Positions 1 to 19,322 of a stretch of 64,000 bases of DNA are shown piece after piece. The notes below the pieces were generated by a model that was not told the DNA's origin, did no database searches, and saw nothing but the letters and a program-made list of their open reading frames with translations. Each line of letters opens with the position of its first letter. Position 1 is the first letter of the stretch. This DNA comes from Nocardioides daphniae (lineage in GTDB: Bacteria > Actinomycetota > Actinomycetes > Propionibacteriales > Nocardioidaceae): positions 1,612,001-1,676,000 of the forward strand of contig NZ_CP038462.1 of the NCBI RefSeq assembly GCF_004777465.1. Reading direction: 5' to 3'. Both the position numbers and the translations under genes were made by a program.

Positions 1-1
1 C

Positions 2-1250
<1,249 letters not shown>

Positions 1251-1272
1251 CCTCTCCTCGAAAGGCTCCTCC

Positions 1273-2424
1273 ATGAGCGTCACCACCCCCGCCGGCTTCC
1301 TCGCCTCGGGCGTCCCCGCCGGACTCAAGTCCACCGGCGCCAAGGACCTCGCCCTGGTCGTCAACACCGGGCCCACCTTCGACTCCGCCACCGTCTTCAC
1401 CTCCAACCGCTGCAAGGCCAACCCGGTCCTGTGGAGCCAGGAGGTCGTCAAGGACGGCATCGTGAAGGCGGTCGTCCTCAACTCCGGCGGTGCCAACTGC
1501 TACACCGGCGCCGAGGGCTTCCAGACCACCCACGCGGTCGCCGAGAAGGTGGCCGAGAAGGTCGGCATCGGCGCGATCGACGTCGTCGTCTGCTCCACCG
1601 GCCTCATCGGCCTGGCCAACCCGCGCCAGAACCTGCTCGACGGTGTCGAGGCAGCCCATGCGGTCCTCTCCGCCGAGGGCGGCGCCGACGCGGCCACGGC
1701 GATCATGACCACCGACTCGGTCTCCAAGCAGGCCGTCGTCGAGGGCCCGGGATGGAGCATCGGCGGCATGGCGAAGGGCGCCGGCATGCTGGCCCCCGCC
1801 CTGGCCACGATGCTCGTGGTCATCACCACCGACGCCGTCGTCCCGGCCGCCGACCTGGATGCCGCCCTGCGCGCCGCGACCCGGGTCTCCTTCGACCGGC
1901 TCGACTCCGACGGCTGCCAGTCGACCAACGACACCGTGACGCTGATGGCCTCGGGTGCCTCCGGCATCACCCCGCCGCTGGAGGACTTCACAGCCGCCCT
2001 GACGCAGCTGTGCACCGACCTGGCGATGCAGCTGCTCAAGGACGCCGAGGGTGCCGACCACGAGATCGCGATCACCGTGGTCAACGCCGCCAGCGAGGAG
2101 GACGCCGTCGACGTGGGCCGCTCCATCGCCCGGTCCAACCTCTTCAAGGCCGCCGTCTTCGGCAACGACCCCAACTGGGGCCGGGTCCTGGCCTCGGTCG
2201 GCACCACGCAGGCCGCCTTCGACCCGGCGGACCTCGACGTGGCGATGAACGGCGTGTGGGTGTGCCGCAACTCCACCCCGCACGAGGACCCGGCGACCGT
2301 CGACCTGACCGGCCGGGAGGTCACCGTGACCGTCGATCTCAAGTCCGGTGACGCGCGCGCCACGATCTGGACCAACGACCTGACGCACGCCTACGTCCAC
2401 GAGAACAGCGCCTACAGCTCATGA
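1273..2424 (+). CDS. argJ: Bifunctional ornithine acetyltransferase / N-acetylglutamate synthase
   Basis: ArgJ moves the acetyl group from N-acetylornithine to glutamate, recycling it, and in bifunctional forms also uses acetyl-CoA. The ATG at 1273 follows a GAAAGG ribosome site and begins the usual MSVTTPAGF sequence. The in-frame extension upstream to 1228 is not needed. The product is 383 residues, normal for the family. The autocleavage site lies in [11 protein letters not shown], with the conserved nucleophilic threonine at about residue 179, so the precursor should split into alpha and beta chains. The GNDPNWGR segment near the C-terminus is also typical. Its TGA overlaps the argB ATG. 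Confidence 0.96.
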   Translation: MSVTTPAGFLASGVPAGLKSTGAKDLALVVNTGPTFDSATVFTSNRCKANPVLWSQEVVKDGIVKAVVLNSGGANCYTGAEGFQTTHAVAEKVAEKVGIGAIDVVVCSTGLIGLANPRQNLLDGVEAAHAVLSAEGGADAATAIMTTDSVSKQAVVEGPGWSIGGMAKGAGMLAPALATMLVVITTDAVVPAADLDAALRAATRVSFDRLDSDGCQSTNDTVTLMASGASGITPPLEDFTAALTQLCTDLAMQLLKDAEGADHEIAITVVNAASEEDAVDVGRSIARSNLFKAAVFGNDPNWGRVLASVGTTQAAFDPADLDVAMNGVWVCRNSTPHEDPATVDLTGREVTVTVDLKSGDARATIWTNDLTHAYVHENSAYSS

Positions 2425-3356
2425 GCGAGAAGATGTCGAACCGCCCCGACCCGAAGAAGGCCGCCACCCTGGCGGCCGCCCTGCCGTGGCTGAAGAAGTA
2501 CCACGGCCAGACCATCGTGGTGAAGTACGGCGGCAACGCCATGACCGACGACGCCCTCAAGGTCGCCTTCGCCGAGGACATCGCCTTCCTGCGCTTCGCG
2601 GGGTTCAAGCCCGTCGTCGTGCACGGCGGCGGCCCCCAGATCAACCGGATGCTCGGCAAGCTCGGCATTGAGTCGGAGTTCCGCGGCGGCCTGCGCGTCA
2701 CCACGCCCGAGGCGATGGACGTCGTACGCATGGTCCTGGTCGGCCAGGTGCAGCGTGAGCTCGTCGGCCTGATCAACTCGCACGGACCGCTGGCCGTGGG
2801 CCTGTCCGGCGAGGACGCCGGGCTCTTCACCGCCGTCCCGGCCACCACCGTCGTCGACGGTGAGGAGATCGACCTCGGCCTGGTCGGCGAGGTCTCCCAG
2901 GTGCGTCCCGAGGCCGTACTCGACCTCGTCGAGGCCGGCCGCATCCCCGTCATCTCGTCGGTCGCCCCCGACGTCGACGGCCAGGTCCACAACGTCAACG
3001 CCGACACCGCGGCGGCTGCACTGGCGGTCGCCCTGGGCGCGGAGAAGCTGCTAGTGCTCACCGACGTCGAGGGCCTCTACCGCGACTACGGACACTCCGA
3101 CGACGTGATCCAGGAGATCAGCCCCGAGTCGCTCGCCGAGATGCTCCCGACGCTCGACTCCGGCATGGTCCCCAAGATGCGTGCCTGCTACGACGCCGTC
3201 ACCGGGGGAGTGGCCCGTGCGACCGTCGTCGACGGCCGTGAGCCGCACTCCGTGCTTCTCGAGATCTTCACCGACGAGGGCGTCGGCACCCAGGTGCTCC
3301 CCGGCGTCGAGACGAAGATCCGCAACGCCTACGCCGCTGAGGAGATCGACCAGTGA
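2421..3356 (+). CDS. argB: Acetylglutamate kinase
   Basis: This amino-acid kinase phosphorylates N-acetylglutamate with ATP, the usual arginine-controlled step. The product is 311 residues, starting at ATG 2421 inside the argJ stop (ATGA). Family motifs are VVKYGGNAM near residue 34, the glycine-rich [10 protein letters not shown] loop, [12 protein letters not shown] and LTDVEGLY. An N-terminal helix of about 25 residues precedes the kinase fold, as in arginine-inhibited hexameric forms. That fits feedback inhibition by arginine, although the allosteric residues were not checked one by one. Confidence 0.97.
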   Translation: MSEKMSNRPDPKKAATLAAALPWLKKYHGQTIVVKYGGNAMTDDALKVAFAEDIAFLRFAGFKPVVVHGGGPQINRMLGKLGIESEFRGGLRVTTPEAMDVVRMVLVGQVQRELVGLINSHGPLAVGLSGEDAGLFTAVPATTVVDGEEIDLGLVGEVSQVRPEAVLDLVEAGRIPVISSVAPDVDGQVHNVNADTAAAALAVALGAEKLLVLTDVEGLYRDYGHSDDVIQEISPESLAEMLPTLDSGMVPKMRACYDAVTGGVARATVVDGREPHSVLLEIFTDEGVGTQVLPGVETKIRNAYAAEEIDQ

Positions 3357-4543
3357 CCACCCCCTGGCAGGACCGCTACACCGGTGCGGTCATGAACACC
3401 TTCGGCACGCCGAAGCTGATGCTCGAGCGCGGCGCCGGCGCCCACGTGTGGGACGTCGACGGCAACGAGTACATCGACATGCTGGCCGGCATCGCCGTCA
3501 ACTCCCTCGGCCACGCCCACCCGGCGATCGTCGAGGCCGTCTCCACGCAGCTCGGCACGCTCGGCCACATCTCCAACCTCTTCGCCTCCGAGCCGCAGCT
3601 GCGACTCGCCGAGCGCCTGGTCGCGATGGCCGGCGGTGACGCCCGGGTCTTCTTGTCCAACTCCGGCACCGAGGCCAACGAGGCCGCCCTCAAGGTCACC
3701 CGCCGCACCGGTCGTACGAAGGTCGTCGCCACCGAGGACTCCTTCCACGGCCGCACGATGGGCGCGCTCGCGCTCACCGCGACGGAGGCCTACCGGACCC
3801 CGTTCGAGCCGCTGCCCGGCGACGTCGTCTGGGTGCCCTTCGGCGACGCCGACGCGCTCGCCGCGGCGGTCGACGACACGACCGCTGCCGTCGTCGTGGA
3901 GCCCCTCCAGGGGGAGGCTGGCGTCAACGTGCCGCCGCGCGACTACCTGCTCAAGGTCCGCGAGGTCACGGCCGCGCACGGCGCGCTGATGTGGGTCGAC
4001 GAGATCCAGACCGGCATCGGCCGCACCGGCACGATGCTGGCGCACCAGAACCCCGAGCTCTTCGACGGCGAGGTCGTGCCCGACCTGCTGACGCTGGCCA
4101 AGGGCCTCGGGGGTGGGGTGCCGATCGGCGCGACCCTGGCCTACGGGAAGGCCGCCGAGCTGCTCGTGCCCGGCAACCATGGCACGACCTTCGGTGGCAA
4201 CCCGATCGCGACCGCGGCCGCCAACGCCGTGCTCGACACGATCGAGGCCGACGACCTGCTGACCCACGTCGAGGGCGTCGGGGAGATCCTGCGTCAGGGC
4301 CTTGCGGCCGACGCGCGGGTCACCGAGGTCCGTGGCGCCGGGCTGATGCTCGGGTTGACGCTGGACGACACCGTCGACACCGGACGACTGGTGGAGGCGG
4401 GCCTGGCCCAGGGGCTGATCCTCAACGTCCCGCGCCCCGGCCGGGTGCGCCTGGTGCCGCCGCTGGTGCTCACCGTCGACGACGCCGAGCAGTTCCTGGC
4501 GTCGTTCGCCAAGGTGCTCGACGTCGTGGGAGCCGCAGCATGA
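3353..4543 (+). CDS. argD: Acetylornithine aminotransferase
   Basis: A PLP-dependent class III aminotransferase that converts N-acetylglutamate semialdehyde and glutamate to N-acetylornithine and 2-oxoglutarate. The product is 396 residues from GTG 3353, which overlaps the argB stop. The cofactor lysine is in LAKGLGGG at about residue 250. The substrate-loop motif [13 protein letters not shown] and the aspartate motif [13 protein letters not shown] are intact. Family enzymes may also serve lysine synthesis. Its stop overlaps the argF ATG, continuing the coupled operon. Confidence 0.96.
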   Translation: MTTPWQDRYTGAVMNTFGTPKLMLERGAGAHVWDVDGNEYIDMLAGIAVNSLGHAHPAIVEAVSTQLGTLGHISNLFASEPQLRLAERLVAMAGGDARVFLSNSGTEANEAALKVTRRTGRTKVVATEDSFHGRTMGALALTATEAYRTPFEPLPGDVVWVPFGDADALAAAVDDTTAAVVVEPLQGEAGVNVPPRDYLLKVREVTAAHGALMWVDEIQTGIGRTGTMLAHQNPELFDGEVVPDLLTLAKGLGGGVPIGATLAYGKAAELLVPGNHGTTFGGNPIATAAANAVLDTIEADDLLTHVEGVGEILRQGLAADARVTEVRGAGLMLGLTLDDTVDTGRLVEAGLAQGLILNVPRPGRVRLVPPLVLTVDDAEQFLASFAKVLDVVGAAA

Positions 4544-5459
4544 CCCGCCACCTCCTCGCCGACGACGACCTCACCCCGGCCGAGCAGGCCGAGGTGCTGG
4601 CCCTGGCCGCCGAGCTCAAGGCCGCGCCGTACGACCACAAGCCGCTCGCCGGACCGGTCACCGTCGCCATGGTCTTCGACAAGCCGACCCTGCGGACGCA
4701 GGCCTCCTTCGCCGCCGGCATCGCCGAGCTCGGCGGGCACCCGATGCTCGTCGACGGTGCGCTGGCCGGCATCGGCGTGCGCGAGTCGGTGCCCGACGTG
4801 GCTCGGGTGCTGGGGCGTCAGGCCGGGCAGATCGTGTGGCGGACCTACGCGCAGAGCGCGCTGGAGAAGATGGCGTCCTACTCGGGCGTGCCGGTCATCA
4901 ACGCGCTCACCGACGACTTCCACCCCTGCCAGCTGCTGGCCGACCTGCTCACCATCTCCGAGCACAAGGGTCGCCTCGCCGGGCTCCGGGTGGTCTTCCT
5001 GGGCGACGCCGCCTGCAACATGGGCAACTCGTGGGCGCTCGCCGGCGCCACCGCCGGGATGCACGTGGTGCTGAGCGGTCCTCGTGGCTACCAGCCGACC
5101 GACGAGATGGTGGAGCGCGCCCGCGCGATCGCCGCCACCACCGGTGGATCGGTCACCGTCGAGCTCGACCCGTCGACCGCAGTCGCCGGCGCCGACGTGG
5201 TCGTCACCGACACCTGGGTCTCGATGGGCAAGGAGGAGGAGGCGGCCACCCGGCTCGCCGACCTGGCTCCCTACCGACTCGACCAGGCGCTGCTCGACCA
5301 GGCGGCGCCCGACGCCATCGTCATGCACTGCCTCCCGGCCTACCGTGGCAAGGAGATCACCGCCGAGGTCCTCGACGGTCCGGCCAGCGTCATCTGGGAC
5401 GAGGCGGAGAACCGCCGCCACGCCCAGAAGGCCGTGATGACCTGGTTGCAGGCACGCCG

Positions 5460-5463
<4 letters not shown>
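4540..5463 (+). CDS. argF: Ornithine carbamoyltransferase with atypical carbamoyl-phosphate motif
   Basis: The enzyme makes citrulline from ornithine and carbamoyl phosphate. The start at ATG 4540 overlaps the argD stop and gives 307 residues. Typical features are VWRTYAQ, the DDFHPCQ motif, the VTDTWVSMG ornithine-loop segment and the MHCLPAYRG motif with its cysteine near residue 264. The odd point is the carbamoyl-phosphate site: the classical Ser-Thr-Arg-Thr-Arg is replaced by Pro-Thr-Leu-Arg-Thr in FDKPTLRTQ (residues 46-54). Operon context and the rest of the sequence still favour ornithine as substrate. A lineage-specific variant is more likely than loss of function, because the reading frame is clean. 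Confidence 0.92.
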
Positions 5464-8931
<3,468 letters not shown>

Positions 8932-8967
8932 GGTTGCCTGGCCCAGAGCCTCGCGTTTCACCGCTCC

Positions 8968-9003
8968 CACAGCCCCGTCGGTCCGAGGACCGACGGGGCT
9001 GTG
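8968..9003 (+). terminator. Intrinsic terminator after argH
   Basis: The segment is a perfect inverted repeat with 17-base arms, CACAGCCCCGTCGGTCC and its complement, separated by only two bases, so about 15-16 pairs would form around a four-base loop. There is no T tract, as is common for actinobacterial terminators. It lies 36 bases after the argH stop and separates the arginine operon from the rRNA promoter region. Confidence 0.85.
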
Positions 9004-9455
9004 TGCGTCCCGGACGAGGACCACCCGGGGCATCCTGACGCTCGAATGTGGCTGTGACCTGCGGGTATGCGTGGGGTGGGGGTCGATTTGCGTGGTGTCG
9101 GGGGAGTGGTGCTAAGGTTCACCTGTCGCCGCAAGGGACGTCCTCCCGGGCCAGAAGGTCCGGATCTGAGGGTGACTTGTGCGGGGGCCAAACAAGTGAG
9201 TCCGGTCAGTTTGACGGAGTCGGTTCGGCCGAGTAAGTTTGGCCGGGTTGTCTCAGCAAGAAGTCCTCGAGGTTTCGGGGTGGAAGCTGGGTGCGTTTGA
9301 TCCTTGAGAACTCAACAGTGTGTCATAGTCGACGAATTAGTTTGATATGCCCCGTCGGCACTTCTTTGGGAGTGTCTACGGATTTCTTTGACAATGAATT
9401 CTGACAACGTAAGTTAGTCAGGGTTTGTTCTTGTCGGGGATGGCTTTTCTTGAAA
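9004..9455 (+). promoter_or_regulatory. rRNA operon promoter and leader region
   Basis: This 450-base stretch holds no convincing gene and is richer in A+T toward the 16S gene. A good promoter candidate is TTGACA at 9388-9393 with TAAGTT at 9410-9415 (16-base spacer). A weaker upstream pair is TTGCGT at 9088 with TAAGGT at 9113. The sequence TTGAGAACTCAACAGTGTG at 9304-9322 matches a motif I recognise from actinobacterial rRNA leaders, which probably takes part in antitermination or processing. Several tandem promoters are usual for such operons, but only the sequence match is visible here. Confidence 0.6.
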
Positions 9456-14563
<5,108 letters not shown>

Positions 14564-14731
14564 CGTACAAAACCACTCAACACAACACATCTTGTTGTGA
14601 AGACCCGCTACGCGTCCACTAACCAGTTCCCAGACAACAACTCGTTGCCTGAGAATGATGATTCACAACTGAATCCCATATGGCTTGGCAGCACCTGGCC
14701 CCACGCGAGTGGGTGCGGTGTTGTCGCAAGA

Positions 14732-14849
14732 GTTACGGCGGCCATAGCGAAAGGGAAACACCCGGTCCCATCCCGAACCCGGAAGTTAAGCCTTTCAGCG
14801 CCGATGGTACTGCGATCGAGAGGTCGTGGGAGAGTAGGACGCCGCCGGA
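14732..14849 (+). rRNA. rrf: 5S ribosomal RNA
   Basis: A 118-base gene with the conserved CCGGTCCCATCCCGAACCCG block and GGGAGAGTAGGACGCCGCCG at its 3' end. The ends pair (GTTACGGCGG with CCGCCGGAC), as expected for helix I. It follows the 23S gene by about 170 bases and is the last gene of the rRNA operon. Confidence 0.95.
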
Positions 14850-14862
14850 CATACCCTTCAGG

Positions 14863-14895
14863 AGAGGGAGCACCCCACGTGAGAGTGCTCCCTCT
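14863..14895 (+). terminator. Intrinsic terminator of the rRNA operon
   Basis: The 11-bp stem AGAGGGAGCAC / GTGCTCCCTCT encloses an 11-base loop, starting 14 bases after the 5S gene and followed by TCTGCCATTT. This position is typical for the rRNA operon terminator. Confidence 0.8.
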
Positions 14896-14936
14896 TCTGC
14901 CATTTCACGGCCCTTTGTCTGTCGCTCGAGGCAGCA

Positions 14937-14968
14937 CCAACCCCACACGGTCGCCGGGTGGGGTTTTG
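14937..14968. terminator. Second hairpin, probably bidirectional terminator
   Basis: AACCCCAC and GTGGGGTT form an 8-bp stem, extended by CC/GG ends, with a TTTT run on the plus side. It sits between the rRNA operon and the convergent DUF1015 gene, whose stop is at 14987, and could stop transcription from both sides. Confidence 0.65.
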
Positions 14969-14986
14969 GCGTTCCTGGGCTGGCGC

Positions 14987-16145
14987 TCAGGAAGCCGCGG
15001 GCGGGGCCATGAGCTCGGAGTCGACCGATCGCATCAGGACACCCAGGCTCGGCTTGGGCTGGAACGACGTGGCCTTCTCGGGAAGGAGCTCCCCGAGGTC
15101 CATGGCGCGGTCCAGGAGCGAGTAGTCAGGAGCGGGGAGCAGCACGCTGCTGTACGACGCGGTCGCAGCGTTGATCGCCTCCTCCACCGTGTGGTGGAAG
15201 AAGACGTCGTCGGAGCCGGCCGAGGGGAGGAGCTGCTGGTGCAGGAACTCCACCGCGCTCAGGTCAGGGTCCTGGGCAGGTCGAGCACCATCCAACGGTG
15301 TCCGTCAGTGGCGACCATGGCCCGTGGGCCCAGCTGGCGCAGTGCGTCGGCCTCGGGCATCTCCCGCGCGGTGGTGCCGATCGCCTCGGCGGCCGTCTTG
15401 AGCGCCTGCAGGCTGCGGCGCTTGAAGGTGCGGTGGATCGGCCCGAGAAAGAAGGGGGTGTCGTCCTGGTCGACGACCATGGTGAGGCCGCGGTCCCACG
15501 GCGTACCGGGGTGACGTTCCTGGAGGCGCAGGTACGCGGCGTACCTGTGGTGCCCGTCGGCGATCATGAAGCGTCCGCCCGCGAGTCCCTCGGCGATCAC
15601 CGTCAGGTGGTCCGGGGAGGTGATCCGCCAGAGCCGGTGGTCCTGGCCGCTGCGATCGGTGTACGCGTGGTCCGGCGTCTGTGCCATGACCTGGCGCTGC
15701 ACCTCGCGGACCGACTCGGGGCCGCGGTGCACGAGCAGGATGGGGGCGGGGTTGATGCCCATCTCGTGCATGCGCGCGGCCAGCTCGTCGGCCTGTTCGG
15801 GATGGATCGCCTCGTGCGCGAATACAGAACGCTCTCCTCCTCTGACGCGGCGCGCGTGGAGAGCTGCAGGCCGCCGACCAGGCCCCGGATCGTCATGCCG
15901 TGCACCGAGTACTCGTGCAGGTACAGCGCAGGCTCGTGGTCGATCTCCACGAAGCCCTCGTCCTGCCAGCGTGACAGTCGGCCGGCGACGTCGCGATAAG
16001 GTCGGGCAAAGGCACGAGCGGTGGCGGGGTTCGCCACCTTCTGCGGCGACAGGCGTACGCCTCGGAACGGGCGCAGCTCGACCGGGTGCGCCGGGGACGT
16101 AGGAATCTCGACCGCCAGCGTGGGAGCTTCACCGTTCTCGTGCAT
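14987..16145 (-). CDS. DUF1015 family protein, frameshifted as sequenced
   Basis: The product is about 386 residues. Start ATG at 16145 gives MHENGEAPTLAVEI; LRPFRGVRL and the DGHHRYAAYLRLQERHP segment identify the DUF1015 family, whose biochemical function is not known to me. The frame changes twice, each explained by one missing base: near 15826, before VFAHEAIHPEQ, and near 15277, after VLDLP. The C-terminal piece ends in MAPPAAS at 14987. It is transcribed toward the rRNA operon and is divergent from the HAD phosphatase gene. In other actinobacteria such genes also sit near HAD-family genes, so a shared metabolic role is possible. Confidence 0.8.
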
Positions 16146-16193
16146 CGAAGCATCGTAGGGCTCGCCGGGCAGGCAGGGCCAAGGAGGTTCAGC

Positions 16194-17225
16194 GTGTTGC
16201 AGGAATCCACGACCGGGCTCGTTCACGCCTACGACCTGGTGATGCTGGATCTCGACGGCGTCGTCTACATCAGTGGGGCCGCCGTGCCCGGCGTGCCGGA
16301 GGCTCTGGGGCGCCTGCGTGACGAAAGGGTGCACGTCGCCTTCGTCACCAACAACGCGTCGCGCACCGCACGGACGGTGGCCGACCACCTCACCGAGCTG
16401 GGAGTGCCGGCGTCCGAGCACGACGTGGTGACCTCCGCGCAGGCCGCCGCCGGCCTCCTGCTCGACCGGCACGGCGCCGGGGCTCGGTTGCTGACGATGG
16501 GGGCGGACGGACTGGTGGGGGCGCTCAAGGACGTGGGCCTCGTGCCCGTGCTGGACCCTGCCGACCCCGACGTGGTCGGTGTGGTCACCGGCTACGGACC
16601 CGACGTCGTCTGGAAGGACCTGATGAAGGTGGCGGTCCGCATCCGCGACGGACTGCCCTGGGTGGCCACGAACACCGACCTCACCATCCCCACCGCCTTC
16701 GGCGTCGCGCCCGGCCACGGGGCCCAGGTCGAGATGCTGGAGCGCTTCGCCGAGCAGACGCCGCTGGTGGCCGGCAAGCCCGCTCGGCCCCTGCTGGACG
16801 AGACGGTCAAGCGGGTCGGGGGAGAGCACCCGCTGATGGTCGGCGACCGCCTGGACACGGACATCGAGGGCGGCGCCAACGCCGGCGTCGACACGCTGCT
16901 GGTGCTGACCGGGGTGAGCGGTCTGTCCGAGGTCGTCGCGGCGGGGGTGCACGAGCGACCGTCGTACATCGCCCGCACGCTCGAGGGCCTCTTCACCCCC
17001 CATCCCGTGCCGGAGGTGCTGGAAACGTCGCAGCTCCCCGAGGGCGGGGTCGCCGGCGCCCGGTGCGGCGGTTGGAGTGCCGTCGTCGGCCAGGACGGCA
17101 AGCTCGCGGTGGAGGGCACCGGGGGCGCCGACGACTGGTGGCGCACGGTCGCCGTGGCCGGGTGGACGTACGCGGACGCCGCCGGGCACCCGCCACTCGT
17201 CAACAGGCTCGTGCCGCCGACGTGA
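16194..17225 (+). CDS. HAD-superfamily IIA phosphatase (NagD/PGP-like)
   Basis: A 343-residue cytoplasmic hydrolase. GTG 16194 is chosen because AAGGAGG lies six bases before it. The catalytic aspartates are in MLDLDGVVYI (motif I), VTNNASRT is motif II, and the metal-binding motif is VGDRLDTDIEGG. Between them lies the cap region typical of class IIA enzymes such as NagD and 4-nitrophenyl phosphatases. The last 80 residues form an extension not found in the shortest family members. The natural substrate cannot be read from the sequence. It is followed closely by a small gene and tlyA, so it may head that operon. Confidence 0.85.
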   Translation: MLQESTTGLVHAYDLVMLDLDGVVYISGAAVPGVPEALGRLRDERVHVAFVTNNASRTARTVADHLTELGVPASEHDVVTSAQAAAGLLLDRHGAGARLLTMGADGLVGALKDVGLVPVLDPADPDVVGVVTGYGPDVVWKDLMKVAVRIRDGLPWVATNTDLTIPTAFGVAPGHGAQVEMLERFAEQTPLVAGKPARPLLDETVKRVGGEHPLMVGDRLDTDIEGGANAGVDTLLVLTGVSGLSEVVAAGVHERPSYIARTLEGLFTPHPVPEVLETSQLPEGGVAGARCGGWSAVVGQDGKLAVEGTGGADDWWRTVAVAGWTYADAAGHPPLVNRLVPPT

Positions 17226-17256
17226 ACTGTCCCTGCTGGCCGGTAACCTCGTCCGC

Positions 17257-17499
17257 ATGAACGAAGAGTGGTCGTCCGCCGAGTCGGCGGAGCCTGCGGT
17301 GGATGGGGGCGCGGTCGGGGAGAGCCCGGCCGCCGCGTCGGAGCGTACGGGGGTCCCTGCGGTCGACCGTGTGCTCGCGGAGGTGGAGTCGGTCGGCACC
17401 CTGCCGATCGCCGAGCGCGTCCGCGTCTTCGAGCGGGTCCACGAAGAGCTGCGTCGCTCGCTGGACGCCAACCCCACGCGCGACGTCGCGGGGCGCTGA
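17257..17499 (+). CDS. Small conserved acidic protein upstream of tlyA
   Basis: An 80-residue protein starting at ATG 17257. The first half is rich in Ala, Glu, Gly and Ser and is probably disordered. The second half, from about residue 40, is predicted helical (PAVDRVLAEVESVGTL, then RVFERVHEELRRSLD). It has no transmembrane segment or metal motif. The tlyA start follows its stop by two bases, so it is probably co-translated with tlyA. I do not know a function. A similar small ORF is common at this place in related genomes, which is from memory and not checked. Confidence 0.7.
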   Translation: MNEEWSSAESAEPAVDGGAVGESPAAASERTGVPAVDRVLAEVESVGTLPIAERVRVFERVHEELRRSLDANPTRDVAGR

Positions 17500-17501
17500 G
17501 C

Positions 17502-18340
17502 GTGCCTCCCCGTCGCCTACGCCTCGACCAGGAGCTGGTACGACGCGGACTCGCCCGTTCCCGCGAGCAGGCCAGCACGCTGGTCTCCGAGGGGGGGTGA
17601 AGGTCTCCGGCGTCGTGGCCAACAAGCCGGCGACCGGCGTCACCACCGACGCGGCGATCGTCGTGGCCGATGACCCGGACCGCCCTGACTACGCCTCGCG
17701 CGGCGCGCACAAGCTGCTGGGTGCGCTGGAGGCGTTCGCGGCGCACGGACTCACCGTCGAGGGCAAGCGCTGCCTGGACGCCGGAGCGTCGACCGGTGGC
17801 TTCACCGACGTCCTGCTCCGCGCTGGCGCGCGTCAGGTCGTGGCCGTCGACGTGGGCTACGGCCAGCTCATCTGGCGGCTGCAGAACGACGACCGCGTGG
17901 TCGTCCACGACCGCACCAACATCCGTGACCTGGCTCCCGAGCTGGTGGGGGAGCCCGTCGACCTGGTGGTCGGCGACCTCTCCTTCATCTCCCTCACGCT
18001 GGTGCTCGACGCCCTTCTCTCGGTGATGGCTCCTGACGGTGAGCTGGCATTGATGGTGAAGCCGCAGTTCGAGGTCGGCAAGGACCGCGTGGGCAAGGGC
18101 GGGGTCGTGCGCGACCTCGAGCTCCGCGCCGAGGCCGTCCGCGACGTCGCCGAGGCGTCGGCCCAGCGCGGGTGGGGCGCTGTCGCCGTCACGACGAGTC
18201 CGCTGCCCGGACCGTCGGGCAACGTCGAGTTCTTCCTGCTGCTGCGCCGGGGTGAGGCCACCATCGGCGCGGACGAGATCCGCGCCGAGGTGGAACGCTC
18301 CGGGTCGTGGGGCACCTCGGGTGAGAAGGTGGAGACGTGA
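17502..18340 (+). CDS. tlyA: TlyA family rRNA 2'-O-methyltransferase, frameshifted as sequenced
   Basis: TlyA methylates ribose positions in 16S and 23S rRNA, and its loss gives capreomycin resistance in mycobacteria. The start is GTG 17502 (VPPRRLRLDQELVRRG), an S4 RNA-binding domain, followed by a Rossmann methyltransferase domain with the SAM motif DAGASTGGFTD and VVGDLSFIS. The first frame ends at a TGA inside a run of seven G near 17593-17600. One missing base there restores a protein of about 280 residues. The stop overlaps the nadK GTG. Confidence 0.9.
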
Positions 18341-19322
18341 CCCACGAGAGCGTGCCGCGGCGAGTGCTGCTGCTGGCCCACACCGGACGTGACGCTGCCC
18401 GTGAGGTGGCCCTGGAGTTCGTCGTCGCCCTGACCGGCCACGGCATGGTCGTGCGCCTGATCGACACCCAGGCCCACGAGCTCGGACTGGTCGCCTCCGA
18501 CTACGACCCGCTGCTCGAGTTCGTCCCCGAGGGGGAGGACGTCGGCCACGACTGCGAGGTCGCCCTCGTCGTGGGTGGCGACGGCACGATCCTGCGTGCC
18601 GCCGAGTACACCCACCGCAGCGGGACCCCGCTCCTCGGGTCAACCTGGGGCACGTCGGCTTCCTGGCCGAGGCGGAGGTCGACGACGTCGAGACCACCAT
18701 CGAGGCGCTGGCCCACCGTCGTTACACGATCGAGGACCGCCTCACGATCGACGTCGACGTCTACCAGGGCAAGGACCTGGTCACCAGCACCTTCGCGCTC
18801 AACGAGGCCAGCGTCGAGAAGGCTGCCCGCGAGCGGATGCTGGAGGTCGTCGTCGGCATCGACGGACGCCCCCTGTCGCGGTGGGGCTGCGACGGCGTCG
18901 TCTGCGCCACGCCGACGGGGTCGACCGCGTACAACTTCAGCGCCGGCGGGCCGGTCGTGTGGCCGGGCGTCGAGGCGCTCCTCATGGTGCCCATCAGTGC
19001 CCACGCCCTCTTCGCCCGCCCCATGGTGGTGGCCCCCACCTCCGTGATGGTGGTCGAGGTCCTGGCCGGCAACGAGAGCTCCGGCGTCCTGTGGTGCGAC
19101 GGTCGTCGCGCCGTCGACCTTCCGCCCGGCGCGCGGATCGAGGTGCGCCGCGGCAGCAGCCCGGTACGCCTCGTACGTCTGCACGAAGCCCCCTTCACCG
19201 ACCGCCTGGTCGCCAAGTTCGGTCTCTCCGCGGAGGGCTGGCGAGGCTCGGCCGAGCGCAGGCGCCGAGCGGCCGAGGACGCGCAGGGCGCCACGACTCC
19301 GACGGAGGACGCCGTTGTTTGA
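18337..19322 (+). CDS. nadK: NAD kinase, frameshifted as sequenced
   Basis: NAD kinase makes NADP from NAD and ATP or polyphosphate. The GTG at 18337 overlaps the tlyA stop. The catalytic GGDGT motif (ALVVGGDGTILRAAEYT) lies in the first frame, and the second conserved motif, CATPTGSTAYNFSAGGP, lies after the shift. One missing G near 18639 (LLGVNLGHVGF) reconnects the two parts into about 328 residues. As NadK is normally essential, this is among the clearest likely consensus errors. The end overlaps the recN start by eight bases. Confidence 0.92.

Noticed and set aside
16592..18700. Open frame of about 700 codons on the minus strand
   Set aside because: It runs antisense to the HAD, tlyA and nadK genes, has Arg/Pro/Ser-rich low-complexity translation and no family motif. 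Such frames are common shadows in high-G+C DNA.
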